Part shown: piece after piece, positions 14,432 to 22,305 of the stretch
How the letters are laid out: the number at the start of each line of letters is the position of its first letter
Numbering within the stretch: position 1 is the first letter of the stretch
DNA from: a virus
Direction: 5' to 3' (one strand)
DNA: 64,000 nucleotides
Virus record (IMG/VR): IMGVR_UViG_3300046616_000314
Coordinates: 124,001-188,000 of that record
Notes under the pieces: generated by a model
The model's input: only the letters and a program-made list of their open reading frames with translations
Database searches by the model: none
What the model was told of the DNA's origin: nothing
Made by a program: the position numbers and the translations under genes

Positions 14432-14641
14432 GTGTATCAAAAGTCTCAAGAAGAAATCGAACGTGGTTGTCTGAAGTCAAGTAAGATTTTTCCAATTGCG
14501 AATGAAGTGAAGGCAAGATATCTGGCGGGCGAGTCCATGACCAGTATCGGAAATAGCTATCGGCACTTGGGGGTTACGAGTGCCGCTGTCTCTGGTTTCA
14601 TCACCAAGAACAAGATCAAGCGACTAGCCCAAGCTGCATAA
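14432..14641 (+). CDS. GcrA-like helix-turn-helix protein (69 aa)
   Basis: GTG start with GGAG 6 nt upstream. The middle (EVKARYLAGESMTSIGNSY then VTSAAVSGFITKNKIKRL) follows the helix-turn-helix pattern of GcrA, the alphaproteobacterial cell-cycle regulator, but only the DNA-binding part is present. Inference: a small transcription factor, perhaps acting on host GcrA sites or phage promoters. It could also be a generic resolvase-type HTH. Confidence 0.55.
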   Translation: MYQKSQEEIERGCLKSSKIFPIANEVKARYLAGESMTSIGNSYRHLGVTSAAVSGFITKNKIKRLAQAA

Positions 14642-14656
14642 GACAGATGATCTAGC

Positions 14657-14664
14657 CATAAATA
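14657..14664 (+). promoter_or_regulatory. Late promoter of gp14, leaderless arrangement
   Basis: CATAAATA ends 5 nt before the ATG at 14670, with no room for a Shine-Dalgarno. Confidence 0.65.
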
Positions 14665-14669
14665 AACTT

Positions 14670-15761
14670 ATGGCTAGATTTTCTATTTGGAACAGCGGCA
14701 ACGGACGACGCACAAAAGATTTTAGATTCATTGATCGCACGATTTCTGAATTCTTCAACGTGTCGGGTACTGCCCTCTTTATTCACCTTTATGAAGGTGT
14801 GTACGACCAAGAGGCTCAAGATGGGTCCATCATGGATGGCGGGATCACCGCTATTGAAGACCCGGTTCTAGGTGAAAATCGCGACCGCAAGTATCGCGAT
14901 GAAATCATTGAAATGCGTGGCACATATAATGTCGCGGATAACGACTTTGATATGAAGCAATTCGGTTTGTTTCTATCGAGCGATACGATCTTTATCGAAG
15001 TCCACATGAATGACATGCTCGCAATGTGCGGACGCAAGATCATCCCTGGCGACGTGATTGAACTGCCTCACCAGCGCGACGACGCGATGTTGGATGGTGG
15101 TCCAGCTATCAACAAATATTACGTGGTGGAAGATTCCAACCGGGCTTCGGACGGTTATTCCTCGACATGGTATCCGCACATTTGGCGCCTGAAGATGGTT
15201 CCGATGACGGCTACCCAAGAATTCCAAGACATTCTGGATCAACCTGCGACCGATCCATGGGGCATCAACGATGTCGCCAACGGTGTTACTATTGGTGATA
15301 TCGCTACAGGTAGTGATGGCAATGATCTCATAGACATCAACCAAGACATCTATGATATTGCGGTTGCCAACTTCCGCAATCGTAACTTCGAAACTCAACA
15401 ATTCTGGGTCAAGCCTGGGGACGAAATCACGAGTCAGAACCCATGGATTTTGGCAGGTAACGGTATTCCCCCGAATGGCTATGCTCTATTAGGTACGGGT
15501 GCCACATTCCCGATTAATCCTGACGTGGGCGACTACTATTTGCGCTCAGATTACAATCCGCCGACTTTGTTCCGTAGAACCGAGCATGGATGGAAGATGC
15601 AGGAAATCAATTGGCGTCACCAAGACTGGACGCCAGCGAGCCGCCTGTATCATGATTTCCTCAATAACAATAGGGATGCCACGTTCGACAACGACGGTGG
15701 AACAGAGAAAGAAAAGCAAGCTCTGTCGAAAGTTGTTCGCCCGCGCGCAGATTTCGAATGA
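14670..15761 (+). CDS. gp14: Neck protein gp14 (363 aa)
   Basis: MARFSIWNSGNGRRTKDFRF with IDRTISEFFNVSGTALFIHL is the conserved start of T4-superfamily gp14, the neck protein that forms the head-completion ring with gp13. It is longer than T4 gp14 (256 aa), with extra sequence between residues 190 and 320 (for example WGINDVANGVTIGDIATG). The start follows a late promoter by 5 nt. It ends in an ATGA overlap with the next gene. Confidence 0.87.
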   Translation: MARFSIWNSGNGRRTKDFRFIDRTISEFFNVSGTALFIHLYEGVYDQEAQDGSIMDGGITAIEDPVLGENRDRKYRDEIIEMRGTYNVADNDFDMKQFGLFLSSDTIFIEVHMNDMLAMCGRKIIPGDVIELPHQRDDAMLDGGPAINKYYVVEDSNRASDGYSSTWYPHIWRLKMVPMTATQEFQDILDQPATDPWGINDVANGVTIGDIATGSDGNDLIDINQDIYDIAVANFRNRNFETQQFWVKPGDEITSQNPWILAGNGIPPNGYALLGTGATFPINPDVGDYYLRSDYNPPTLFRRTEHGWKMQEINWRHQDWTPASRLYHDFLNNNRDATFDNDGGTEKEKQALSKVVRPRADFE

Positions 15762-16291
15762 AGGATGTAGGACGCTCACTTACGAATTTGCTCCGCGAGG
15801 AAGCTAAACGCCGTCCAATCGCGGCTGATCTAGTCAATCGCATCGGTGAACTTACCGATGAGGAAATTGATACCGTGAAGGTTCCGTTGCCTTGGTATCG
15901 CAAAGCGTTGCGTGAACTTAAAAAAGAATACATGCGTGGCGATGGTCGCCACGAGGGTTTGAACAAATGGATTCTACGAAATTTCGTAGAAGGAATTGCC
16001 CCCGATCCCGTTGGTAATTTACGCCGCTGGGAACATGCCGATATGTTCATTGACATCGACCGTGGTAATCAAATCGAAGTCCGCACGGGTGAATACATTT
16101 GGTTCGACCCCAAGGGCGGTGTTTGGATTGGTACAATCTACGCCAAGGTGATTGATTACAAATTGCAACACTCGATTGATTTGGGTAGCGCAACTAAGTG
16201 GGCATACAAACAAAAATGCCGGGAACGACTTGAAGGTCATTTCCCGGCATTTGATAGTGCTAACCGTAAGGGTATTACTATCGGTCGTTAG
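15758..16291 (+). CDS. Hypothetical protein cotranscribed with gp14 (177 aa)
   Basis: ATGA overlap with gp14, so probably a late gene. Basic N-terminal helix (RSLTNLLREEAKRRPIAADL), then WYRKALRELKKEYMRGDGRH, and a C-terminal part with alternating strands (QIEVRTGEYIWFDPKGGVW). I do not recognise it; a virion or assembly role is suggested by position only. It ends convergent with the endolysin, overlapping 4 nt. Confidence 0.75.
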   Translation: MKDVGRSLTNLLREEAKRRPIAADLVNRIGELTDEEIDTVKVPLPWYRKALRELKKEYMRGDGRHEGLNKWILRNFVEGIAPDPVGNLRRWEHADMFIDIDRGNQIEVRTGEYIWFDPKGGVWIGTIYAKVIDYKLQHSIDLGSATKWAYKQKCRERLEGHFPAFDSANRKGITIGR

Positions 16292-16923
16292 ACCAAAAGA
16301 GTCTTCAGACGAGCAAGGTAAGCCTTGCGGTCATCTAGACCATTCGTGCCACCATTGATCTTCTTGGTGATCGAAAGAACGTCGTCCTTATCGGCGAAAT
16401 CATTCATCTTGCGATCTGTCCAATAGAGGCAGGCGGTCAGGGTTGCGATTTCGGGATCAGCAGCCTTTTCAGGAAGCTTCGCCAGATCGATACCCAAACG
16501 CTTGCCGTAGGCAACGTAGTTGAAATAGCCGGTCAATTGGAAGATACCGCGCCCGCGATACTTCGGACCCATGCCGACTTGGTTGTTACCCAAATCCTTA
16601 CGGAAGTCGTACTTCTGAAGGTAGTCATCAAAACCGTCATGGTTCGCATCCTTACCCGAACCCAACTCTTGAAGATAGCGGAAGCCGCCAGTTTCATGAG
16701 CCGCCTGGGCGATGAAGTGCGAAATACGAAGACCGGTGACGATATTGTACTTCGGGAAGTCGGCTGCGAAAGCACGTCCTAGCAGGACGCTCAACGAACC
16801 CAAATCCTTTTTGACTGAATAATTGATGATGGCGGTGAAGGTCTTAGGACCAAGATCACCATCCAAAGTACCAGGGGAGAAGCCAGCAGCCACAAGCTTC
16901 TTCTGAATTGCTAAAACGTCCAT
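16288..16923 (-). CDS. Endolysin: peptidoglycan-binding domain plus GH19 glycosidase (211 aa)
   Basis: Residues 1-38 form a peptidoglycan-binding domain (VLAIQKKLVAAGFSPGTLDG then LGPKTFTAI). The rest is a glycoside hydrolase family 19 (chitinase/lysozyme) domain with HETGG (E77 the likely catalytic acid) and GRGIFQLTG. It cuts glycan strands in cell-wall peptidoglycan for lysis. No signal peptide, so a holin or other release route is needed. ATG 16921-16923 is chosen because AGGAG lies 7 nt upstream; a longer frame extends up but lacks a ribosome site. Confidence 0.9.
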   Translation of the reverse strand: MDVLAIQKKLVAAGFSPGTLDGDLGPKTFTAIINYSVKKDLGSLSVLLGRAFAADFPKYNIVTGLRISHFIAQAAHETGGFRYLQELGSGKDANHDGFDDYLQKYDFRKDLGNNQVGMGPKYRGRGIFQLTGYFNYVAYGKRLGIDLAKLPEKAADPEIATLTACLYWTDRKMNDFADKDDVLSITKKINGGTNGLDDRKAYLARLKTLLV

Positions 16924-16948
16924 ATCCATACTCCTAGTTAAGTACGGA

Positions 16949-16956
16949 TATTTAGT
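16949..16956 (-). promoter_or_regulatory. Late-type promoter of the endolysin
   Basis: ACTAAATA on the minus strand, about 25 nt before the endolysin ATG; the leader includes AGGAG. Confidence 0.5.
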
Positions 16957-16961
16957 CTGGC

Positions 16962-17180
16962 TTAGCTTTTCAGAATGTCGCTCGCGTAAGCAGATTGGCG
17001 AGCGCGGGCATAAGCGTCCAGACCGGCTTGTTCGTAGAACTTGCCGATGGTGGCAACAGCCGGGAAATACGTCGCAAACAGCTTGGTCCAAGCTTCAACG
17101 TGCTTAGCATATTGCGCGGTGCCTTCAGCGAACAAAGCGGTTGCTTCGTCACTGAAAGTCTTGAGATCATCTTTAGTCAT
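16962..17180 (-). CDS. Hypothetical helical protein (72 aa)
   Basis: Reads MTKDDLKTFSDEATALFAEG; alanine- and phenylalanine-rich helices throughout, ending ASDILKS. It resembles phasin-like amphipathic helices in composition, but that is weak evidence. It overlaps the end of the upstream gene by 8 nt. A TTG 9 nt upstream is an alternative start. Confidence 0.65.
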   Translation of the reverse strand: MTKDDLKTFSDEATALFAEGTAQYAKHVEAWTKLFATYFPAVATIGKFYEQAGLDAYARARQSAYASDILKS

Positions 17181-17805
17181 ATTGTGCAATGCTTCCTGGG
17201 CGAACTTGGCACATATCTTGTGACAAATCCTTGAGTTTCTGTACGTCTTTAGTGTTCATGTCTTCACGACGAGTGAAAACTTGTTCAGCCTTGTGAACAT
17301 CCAAGCCGAGAACCTTGGCTTCTGCCGGGGTCAGCTTAGCGATAGCGGACTTGAAAACAAAATCAGTTCCGCCAAGACCTAGTTCTTCGGTTGCGTCATA
17401 CATGCAAGCCGAGTAACGGACGATCTTGAAAGTGGTCGGATCAACATCCGATTCGAAACGAATGGCGTCGTCAATTGCGATACGTGACCACATATACTTC
17501 AAATGTTCAACGTTGCTTGCCGAGAACAGGAACGGTTGTTCCGAGATATCTAGATAGCGTTCTTGGAAGCGAACGAAAAACAGAGTGCCATTGTTATGCT
17601 GCACGGTGGCGGCATAGTAGAACGCCTCTGGGTTCAGCTTTTGGGCATAGCGATTGCCGTATGCATCCGAGGATTCGCACACTTCATCGCAGCTAGTATA
17701 GTTGCGGCTGCGACGTGCCTTGGCTGCAACGATACCACGGCTCTTGGTCTTTGCGGTCATTCGACCGGCGGACTTGATGCCCGACTGCAACTTTTTGGAA
17801 GCCAT
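17173..17805 (-). CDS. Hypothetical protein with basic N-terminus (210 aa)
   Basis: The first 35 residues are strongly basic (MASKKLQSGIKSAGRMTAKT, KARRSR). The middle has strands (TLFFVRFQERYLDISEQPF) and C-x-x-x-C pairs near residue 39. Later helices (LTPAEAKVLGLDVHKAEQVF). A TATAAATT late-like box lies 15 nt upstream with AGGT between, so it is probably a late gene, perhaps a DNA-binding virion protein. No family recognised. Confidence 0.7.
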   Translation of the reverse strand: MASKKLQSGIKSAGRMTAKTKSRGIVAAKARRSRNYTSCDEVCESSDAYGNRYAQKLNPEAFYYAATVQHNNGTLFFVRFQERYLDISEQPFLFSASNVEHLKYMWSRIAIDDAIRFESDVDPTTFKIVRYSACMYDATEELGLGGTDFVFKSAIAKLTPAEAKVLGLDVHKAEQVFTRREDMNTKDVQKLKDLSQDMCQVRPGSIAQYD

Positions 17806-17820
17806 TTAAAATTACCTAAA

Positions 17821-17828
17821 AATTTATA
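17821..17828 (-). promoter_or_regulatory. Late-type promoter (TATAAATT)
   Basis: Minus-strand TATAAATT 15 nt before the ATG at 17805. It lies close to the divergent gp15 promoter. Confidence 0.45.
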
Positions 17829-17861
17829 ATCCCATATTGCCAAATTGGGACAACGGAAGTC

Positions 17862-17869
17862 AATAAATA
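17862..17869 (+). promoter_or_regulatory. Late promoter of gp15, leaderless arrangement
   Basis: AATAAATA ends 5 nt before the ATG at 17875. Confidence 0.65.
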
Positions 17870-17874
17870 AACGC

Positions 17875-19236
17875 ATGGCTATTCACACATTGGATCATTT
17901 TTATGATCGTCAGCAACTTCGTTTCCTAGAGCAAGTGGTTCGCGCCTTTTCGGGGTTCCAATATACCATTGGTAGCCGCAAGGGTATGCCTCCTGAACTG
18001 AAGATGGTCCCGGTCACGATGGCTAAGACAAGCAAGCTTGTCGCCAACATCATGCGCAACGGTTCTGAAAACAGCCTCAACTCCGCGCCTCAGATTACGG
18101 TCTGGCAGACAGGCTTGACGGGGCGTCGCGAAGACGTTCAGAACCCGGCTCACGTTGATGAGCTAAAAGTTATCGAGCGTGCGATTGATCCGCTCACGAA
18201 CAAATATACGGCTGAACGCGGGCGTAGTTATAGCGTCAAGCGTCTGATGCCCCGACCGTTCAACATGGAAATCCAAATCGACCTTTGGACATCCAACTAC
18301 GAACAAAAATACGAAATCATGGAACAAATTCTTCCGGTTATGTATCCTAACTTCTGGATTCAAAACAGCGACAATGCGTTGGATTGGACTGCCCTGACGG
18401 ATGCTCACCTAGAAGACATCACATGGACTTCTCGTTCTATTCCGGTCGGTACCGAGGAATTGGAAATCTCTACGATGAAGCTGCGTATTCCTATTTGGAT
18501 TTCGCCGCCAGCCATGGTCACGCAACAGCGTCTCATCGAACAAATCGTCACGAACATCAACGACGTTCCGTTCGATGAAAATACTATCGTGGATAAGGAC
18601 TACGCGAAAGGTAAGCGCATGTCGCAAGAGGTTGTTACTCCTGGCAACTTCAAAGTCTACATCGAAGGCAACATCGCTTCGCTAGTCGATGAGCGTGGCT
18701 CGAATGTCGATGCAGAGGGCAATCCCTACAAATGGTCTGAATTGCTTTGGGATTATGGAGCGTTGCGCCCGGCTGTCAGCCGTATGATTTTGAATCCCAA
18801 TGCGGCTGATTTGGAAGCGACATCGGGTATCGTTGGCACGCTGCAATACAGCCAAGACCCGAATGAATTATTTTTCCAAATTGATCCAGACACGATCCCG
18901 AGCAACACGTTTGCTCCGGTTGACGCCTTGATTGATCCTATGACAGCGTTCCCAAGCCAAAAACTTCCCCCGGTGGCTCAAGGTCAACGATATCTGATTA
19001 TCAGTGATGTTGGACCTTCGGTAGCGTGGGGAAATCTGAATGCCAGCGTAAATGATATTATTGAATTTTCGGGTACGGAATGGTTTGTATCGTTTGATGC
19101 TTCGCAATCGGACGCAACACAGTTACAGTTCGTATTGAATTTGAATTCTTCGAATCAACTCAAGTGGACTGGTATAGAATGGATTCTATCTATCGATGGT
19201 ATCTATAACCCTGGCTTCTGGCGTCTAAAACTCTGA
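17875..19236 (+). CDS. gp15: Tail completion / sheath stabiliser gp15 (453 aa)
   Basis: MAIHTLDHFYDRQQLRFLEQ with VVRAFSGFQYTIG is characteristic of T4-superfamily gp15, the ring that caps the tail tube and sheath. The conserved region continues through SVKRLMPRPFNMEIQIDLWT and the strand-rich WTSRSIPVGTEELEISTM. T4 gp15 is 272 aa; here residues from about 270 on are an added C-terminal region (YKWSELLWDYGALRPAV and later strands). The start is fixed by the late promoter; a longer frame from 17845 overlaps it. Confidence 0.87.
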   Translation: MAIHTLDHFYDRQQLRFLEQVVRAFSGFQYTIGSRKGMPPELKMVPVTMAKTSKLVANIMRNGSENSLNSAPQITVWQTGLTGRREDVQNPAHVDELKVIERAIDPLTNKYTAERGRSYSVKRLMPRPFNMEIQIDLWTSNYEQKYEIMEQILPVMYPNFWIQNSDNALDWTALTDAHLEDITWTSRSIPVGTEELEISTMKLRIPIWISPPAMVTQQRLIEQIVTNINDVPFDENTIVDKDYAKGKRMSQEVVTPGNFKVYIEGNIASLVDERGSNVDAEGNPYKWSELLWDYGALRPAVSRMILNPNAADLEATSGIVGTLQYSQDPNELFFQIDPDTIPSNTFAPVDALIDPMTAFPSQKLPPVAQGQRYLIISDVGPSVAWGNLNASVNDIIEFSGTEWFVSFDASQSDATQLQFVLNLNSSNQLKWTGIEWILSIDGIYNPGFWRLKL

Positions 19237-19265
19237 TTGACACTAAGAGCGCGGGCTGATAGATC
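19237..19265 (+). promoter_or_regulatory. Promoter of tRNA-Met
   Basis: TTGACA (19237-19242), 17 nt, TAGATC (19260-19265); predicted start about 3 nt before the tRNA. Confidence 0.55.
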
Positions 19266-19274
19266 ACCAGTAGC

Positions 19275-19351
19275 GCGCTCTTAGCTTAGCGGTCGAAAGC
19301 CGGGTGCTCATAACACTCTGATCACTGGTTCGAATCCAGTAGGGCGCACCA
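19275..19351 (+). tRNA. tRNA with CAU anticodon (Met or Ile2)
   Basis: 77 nt with encoded CCA. Acceptor GCGCTCT/AGGGCGC, D-stem GCTT/AAGC, anticodon stem GGGTG/CACTC with loop CTCATAA, T-stem ACTGG/CCAGT. CAU can be elongator Met or, if C34 is lysidine-modified, Ile(AUA); the sequence alone does not decide. No three G-C initiator pairs are seen in the anticodon stem. Confidence 0.9.
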
Positions 19352-19352
19352 C

Positions 19353-20204
19353 TCATCTATCCATATGGTTCAGCATATGAAAGCCTAGTTTCTGCATGGC
19401 AGGATCGGCTTCGTACATGCTTTTTGGAACCCATAATGGAAGATAATCGTATTTTTTATTGATAGCCTTGTGCTGGGCAACCGGGAATTCTTCGGGAATT
19501 TTACCCTCTACGTCAATGATGGTTGCGTTTTTTGCAACAATCAGGAATTGTTGATAGGCAATATGTTCAAAAGCATACCAGTCGATACGCTCTAGAAATG
19601 TATCCAATCCTTGATTTTCATCCATCATAGCAAAAAAATCAGCTAGGTCTTCTTTCTTATATGTGGGAACATCATGGAACCACGTATAAACATGACCGTC
19701 ATTGGTGTTTTGTTTGATCTTGGCAACCTGATCTGGTTTAAAATATCGATGGTTGACATTGTTCATTCTATAGAATGAAAAATCTCGCGTGGTACTTCCG
19801 AAGAAAATATTCTTTTTGTAATTAGTAACCGCTGCCTTGAGGATAGTCGTCAGATCAGACAACGCTTTGGAATCAGCATCGACACAGACGGCATAATCAT
19901 AATCGCGCATAGACCACATAAGAGCGGCAAATTTCTTGATATTGATAATTCCTGACGCGGAGCATTGGATTGCCTTTGAACCCGCGTGCAAGCCTTCTGA
20001 CGAGAGATAATCTGCCGTGGCAAGAAAGAACAAGTTATTATACTGCGGCGATTGAGCTAATCGTTTCTTGAACAAATCGATGTCTCTACCTACAGAGACA
20101 GCAATAACAATTTTTTCATTTTCGGGATTGGATAATGTTTCGAGAAAATCCAAAAGCCATGGGATTTTAGGTTCATGGCAAGGGATGATGAGACAAGCAC
20201 GCAT
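19353..20204 (-). CDS. Glycosyltransferase-like protein (283 aa)
   Basis: GT-A fold pattern: MRACLIIPCHEPKIPWLLDF strand-helix start, then DYDYAVCVDADSKAL with D-x-D for a metal and sugar nucleotide. It is probably a sugar transferase acting on host surface polymer or phage DNA. A late promoter (AATAAATA) ends 4 nt before the ATG, which is unusual for an enzyme and suggests late expression. Acceptor unknown. The 3' end touches the tRNA-Met gene. Confidence 0.7.
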   Translation of the reverse strand: MRACLIIPCHEPKIPWLLDFLETLSNPENEKIVIAVSVGRDIDLFKKRLAQSPQYNNLFFLATADYLSSEGLHAGSKAIQCSASGIINIKKFAALMWSMRDYDYAVCVDADSKALSDLTTILKAAVTNYKKNIFFGSTTRDFSFYRMNNVNHRYFKPDQVAKIKQNTNDGHVYTWFHDVPTYKKEDLADFFAMMDENQGLDTFLERIDWYAFEHIAYQQFLIVAKNATIIDVEGKIPEEFPVAQHKAINKKYDYLPLWVPKSMYEADPAMQKLGFHMLNHMDR

Positions 20205-20208
20205 CTAT

Positions 20209-20216
20209 TATTTATT
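20209..20216 (-). promoter_or_regulatory. Late promoter of the glycosyltransferase
   Basis: AATAAATA on the minus strand, 4 nt before the ATG at 20204; it overlaps the stop codon of the upstream gene. Confidence 0.6.
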
Positions 20217-20676
20217 TGATGCAAAGAAACGCCAGCGTCTTCAGTTCGCCTTTGATGTCGTTGATTTTCGCGAGAGATTCGCGCATGTTCTCAACAATCA
20301 TTTCGGCGCGGGAAATATTACCTGACGCGATAGCCCGAACAATGGCGTGTTGTGGTTCATGCATAAAATATTGTTCACTAAAATTTCGGGCTTCCATCAA
20401 CCATCCAAGGTAACGTTCACGGTCCTTGCCATCAAAATAGTGATCCCGGTCGTCATAATGATATGTATCCGGTGAACTAATGAGACCTTGAGTCATGTCG
20501 TCACGCGCACCATTCAGCCATGCGCGGCAACCCGAAATGTAGGCGGTGCGCCCATCGATAATTTCGCTAATCTGTAGCATATACCAATATATGCTATGGG
20601 ATGTATCACTAAGGTCTTCTGCCTCTTTTGAGAGACCAAAGACATACATTCCAGGGATGATATGGGCTGGGATCAT
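20212..20676 (-). CDS. Hypothetical protein (154 aa)
   Basis: Start ATG 20674-20676 (MIPAHIIPGMYVFGLSKEAE) is chosen because an upstream extension to 20781 has low-complexity, non-protein-like sequence and overlaps the divergent gene. TATCTT lies 6 nt before the ATG. The middle is rich in D/Y/H (DTYHYDDRDHYFDGKDRERY), then two helices (QHAIVRAIASGNISRAEMIV). No family recognised. Confidence 0.65.
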   Translation of the reverse strand: MIPAHIIPGMYVFGLSKEAEDLSDTSHSIYWYMLQISEIIDGRTAYISGCRAWLNGARDDMTQGLISSPDTYHYDDRDHYFDGKDRERYLGWLMEARNFSEQYFMHEPQHAIVRAIASGNISRAEMIVENMRESLAKINDIKGELKTLAFLCIK

Positions 20677-20720
20677 ACAAGGAAGATACCAAAAAACGTG
20701 TTGGGATGAAAGAGTTTTTC

Positions 20721-20748
20721 TTGACCAATTTCGTTTTCGTGATAATGA
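20721..20748 (+). promoter_or_regulatory. Promoter of the 20772 operon
   Basis: TTGACC (20721-20726), 16 nt, TAATGA (20743-20748). Confidence 0.5.
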
Positions 20749-20771
20749 TGAGGTAAGTGAAAGGATATTCT

Positions 20772-21110
20772 GTGGACTCATCTGTTGTTAGAATTAGGCA
20801 GTATAACAAGGTCAAGTTCCCTGCCGCGTCGGCTGGGGAATTGCGTGATCTGGCTACTGCCATTCGCAACGGTCATGTGTTCGGAAGCTGGGATATGAAG
20901 GCGGGCGACGAAGCCCTGTTGGAAGTCGTATTCTGTCACCTTCGTTTGCGCTCGCAATGGCGCCTGAAGGAAGAAGAGTACAACAGCATCAAATATTTTT
21001 ACGGCTACCTGAAGGATGCCGTTCCCAATGCCGCCAACGGTTATCCGATGTTCTTGAAGTTTCATGCGCTGTCGGAAACCGATTACGCTCACCTGTTGAA
21101 GATGCTGTAA
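20772..21110 (+). CDS. Hypothetical protein (112 aa)
   Basis: GTG 20772 with AAGGAT upstream is preferred over a GTG at 20757. Begins MDSSVVRIRQYNKVKFPAAS; helices LRDLATAIRNGHVFG, GDEALLEVVFCHLRLRSQW; ends ALSETDYAHLLKML. The end is only faintly like the family tail (ETDYAHLLK). First gene of an operon of six. No family recognised. Confidence 0.7.
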   Translation: MDSSVVRIRQYNKVKFPAASAGELRDLATAIRNGHVFGSWDMKAGDEALLEVVFCHLRLRSQWRLKEEEYNSIKYFYGYLKDAVPNAANGYPMFLKFHALSETDYAHLLKML

Positions 21111-21111
21111 G

Positions 21112-21390
21112 ATGCAACAAGCTGTTTTCTACTTTCACGGATATGACGGCATGGAACTTGAGCCCATTCGGCTCATCATGTTGGACGACGATATGTGCAA
21201 CGACGTTGGTCGTTCCATTCGTCAATTCCTGATGCATCTGAACAGCACGCAAGCCTTGTATCACATTGAATTTGAGCCGACCGATGACTACACGGAATAT
21301 CGGATTGTGGTCTATAACGACGAAGATTCTGTTGCGGGGAAGCTGAAGTTCCCGATGCTTAAATTCGAGGAAATCACCAATGCGGATTGA
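21112..21390 (+). CDS. FKLKW-family protein, divergent (92 aa)
   Basis: Starts 1 nt after the previous TAA. Begins MQQAVFYFHGYDGMELEPIR; helix SIRQFLMHLNSTQAL stands in for the W-helix; tail NDEDSVAGKLKF is followed by 13 residues. Assigned on tail pattern and context. Function unknown. Confidence 0.75.
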   Translation: MQQAVFYFHGYDGMELEPIRLIMLDDDMCNDVGRSIRQFLMHLNSTQALYHIEFEPTDDYTEYRIVVYNDEDSVAGKLKFPMLKFEEITNAD

Positions 21391-21628
21391 TCACGAAGGC
21401 TGGAAAAAAGTCTCGCTTCCCTTCACGCATGTTGAAGTGGTGAACCCGTCCTTTCGGCTGTTCCATCGCGAACTGATTCTGAAATGGATCGACGCTCACT
21501 GTGACGGTGGCTGGTACTACTACGACGATAGCACCAACTACACGTTCGAAAAGAACGAAGACGCCGTGATGTTCCAAATGTGGATCACCGCGAACCCGTT
21601 CAAGGACAACATCACGGAACACGTCTGA
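21380..21628 (+). CDS. FKLKW-family protein (82 aa)
   Basis: 11-nt overlap with the previous gene. Central helix LILKWIDAHCDGGWYY, strand TNYTFEK, tail NEDAVMFQMWITAN, then PFKDNITEHV. It ends TGATG into the next gene. Function unknown. Confidence 0.8.
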   Translation: MRIDHEGWKKVSLPFTHVEVVNPSFRLFHRELILKWIDAHCDGGWYYYDDSTNYTFEKNEDAVMFQMWITANPFKDNITEHV

Positions 21629-22305
21629 TGGTGTACGAAAAAACAGAGACGTGTTTCGTACTTCAACACCCTGACAAGTACGAAAAATATTGGACGGGCG
21701 TTGGCATCGCCAAGGCGCGATCCAATGGCGTGCGCTTTGATGTTCAAGGCAAGATGTATCCGTCTGCGGAAGATGCAATGATCGCGCATGACATTTATCA
21801 GGTTGCCGCGAATTATTTCAAATCGGCGAACTTGCCGCCTAGCCTAGACCTAGTTGAACTTCAAATCACCACCAAAGAAATCGGCAAACCGGAGCGTATG
21901 CCGAACCAAGAAAAGAATTTGGTGATCTCTAATTTTCTTAAAATTCCTGACGCTCAGCGCAAGGAATTCGCGCATCTATATGACTTCGCGAACTATCTAC
22001 TAGATCATAGGTCATATGATCTAGTCAATCAATTTGACTATCTGGTTGCAGTGCAAGGTGACTTTGATGATTACCGTACCGGGGGACGCGAAGAAGAATG
22101 GACGGCATATGTCGCAATGATCGAAAGCAAGCTTTCGATTTCACTGGGCTTAAAACATAATAAACTTTGGCACAATAGCTCAGACTATAACAAACGTCTC
22201 GTGTACTGCGTTTTTCCGGTCAATTCGGATGATCTTGTGGTTGTAAAGATGCTCTGCCCTGCGATGCGCGCAATCAACCTGCGCACCGGAAAGCTGGCGT
22301 CCTGA
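21628..22305 (+). CDS. Two-part protein A: N-terminal module plus FKLKW-like end (225 aa)
   Basis: TGATG start. The N-terminal 70 residues (CFVLQHPDKYEKYWTGVGIA, then SNGVRFDVQGKMYPSAEDAM) describe a small module also seen in the next two genes, where a residue pair G-(T/S)-R-F precedes a helix. The C-terminal part (RLVYCVFPVNSDDLVVVKML) resembles the family tail within a larger domain. The three neighbours are clearly paralogues. Function unknown. Confidence 0.75.
   Translation: MVYEKTETCFVLQHPDKYEKYWTGVGIAKARSNGVRFDVQGKMYPSAEDAMIAHDIYQVAANYFKSANLPPSLDLVELQITTKEIGKPERMPNQEKNLVISNFLKIPDAQRKEFAHLYDFANYLLDHRSYDLVNQFDYLVAVQGDFDDYRTGGREEEWTAYVAMIESKLSISLGLKHNKLWHNSSDYNKRLVYCVFPVNSDDLVVVKMLCPAMRAINLRTGKLAS

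Noticed and set aside
16924-17091. A longer N-terminus of the endolysin
   Set aside because: The extra 56 codons read like the antisense of the neighbouring gene and the AGGAG site points to ATG 16921-16923.
20677-20781. A 35-residue N-terminal extension of the 20212 gene
   Set aside because: Serine/arginine-rich sequence with no protein-like pattern, and it runs into the divergent gene.
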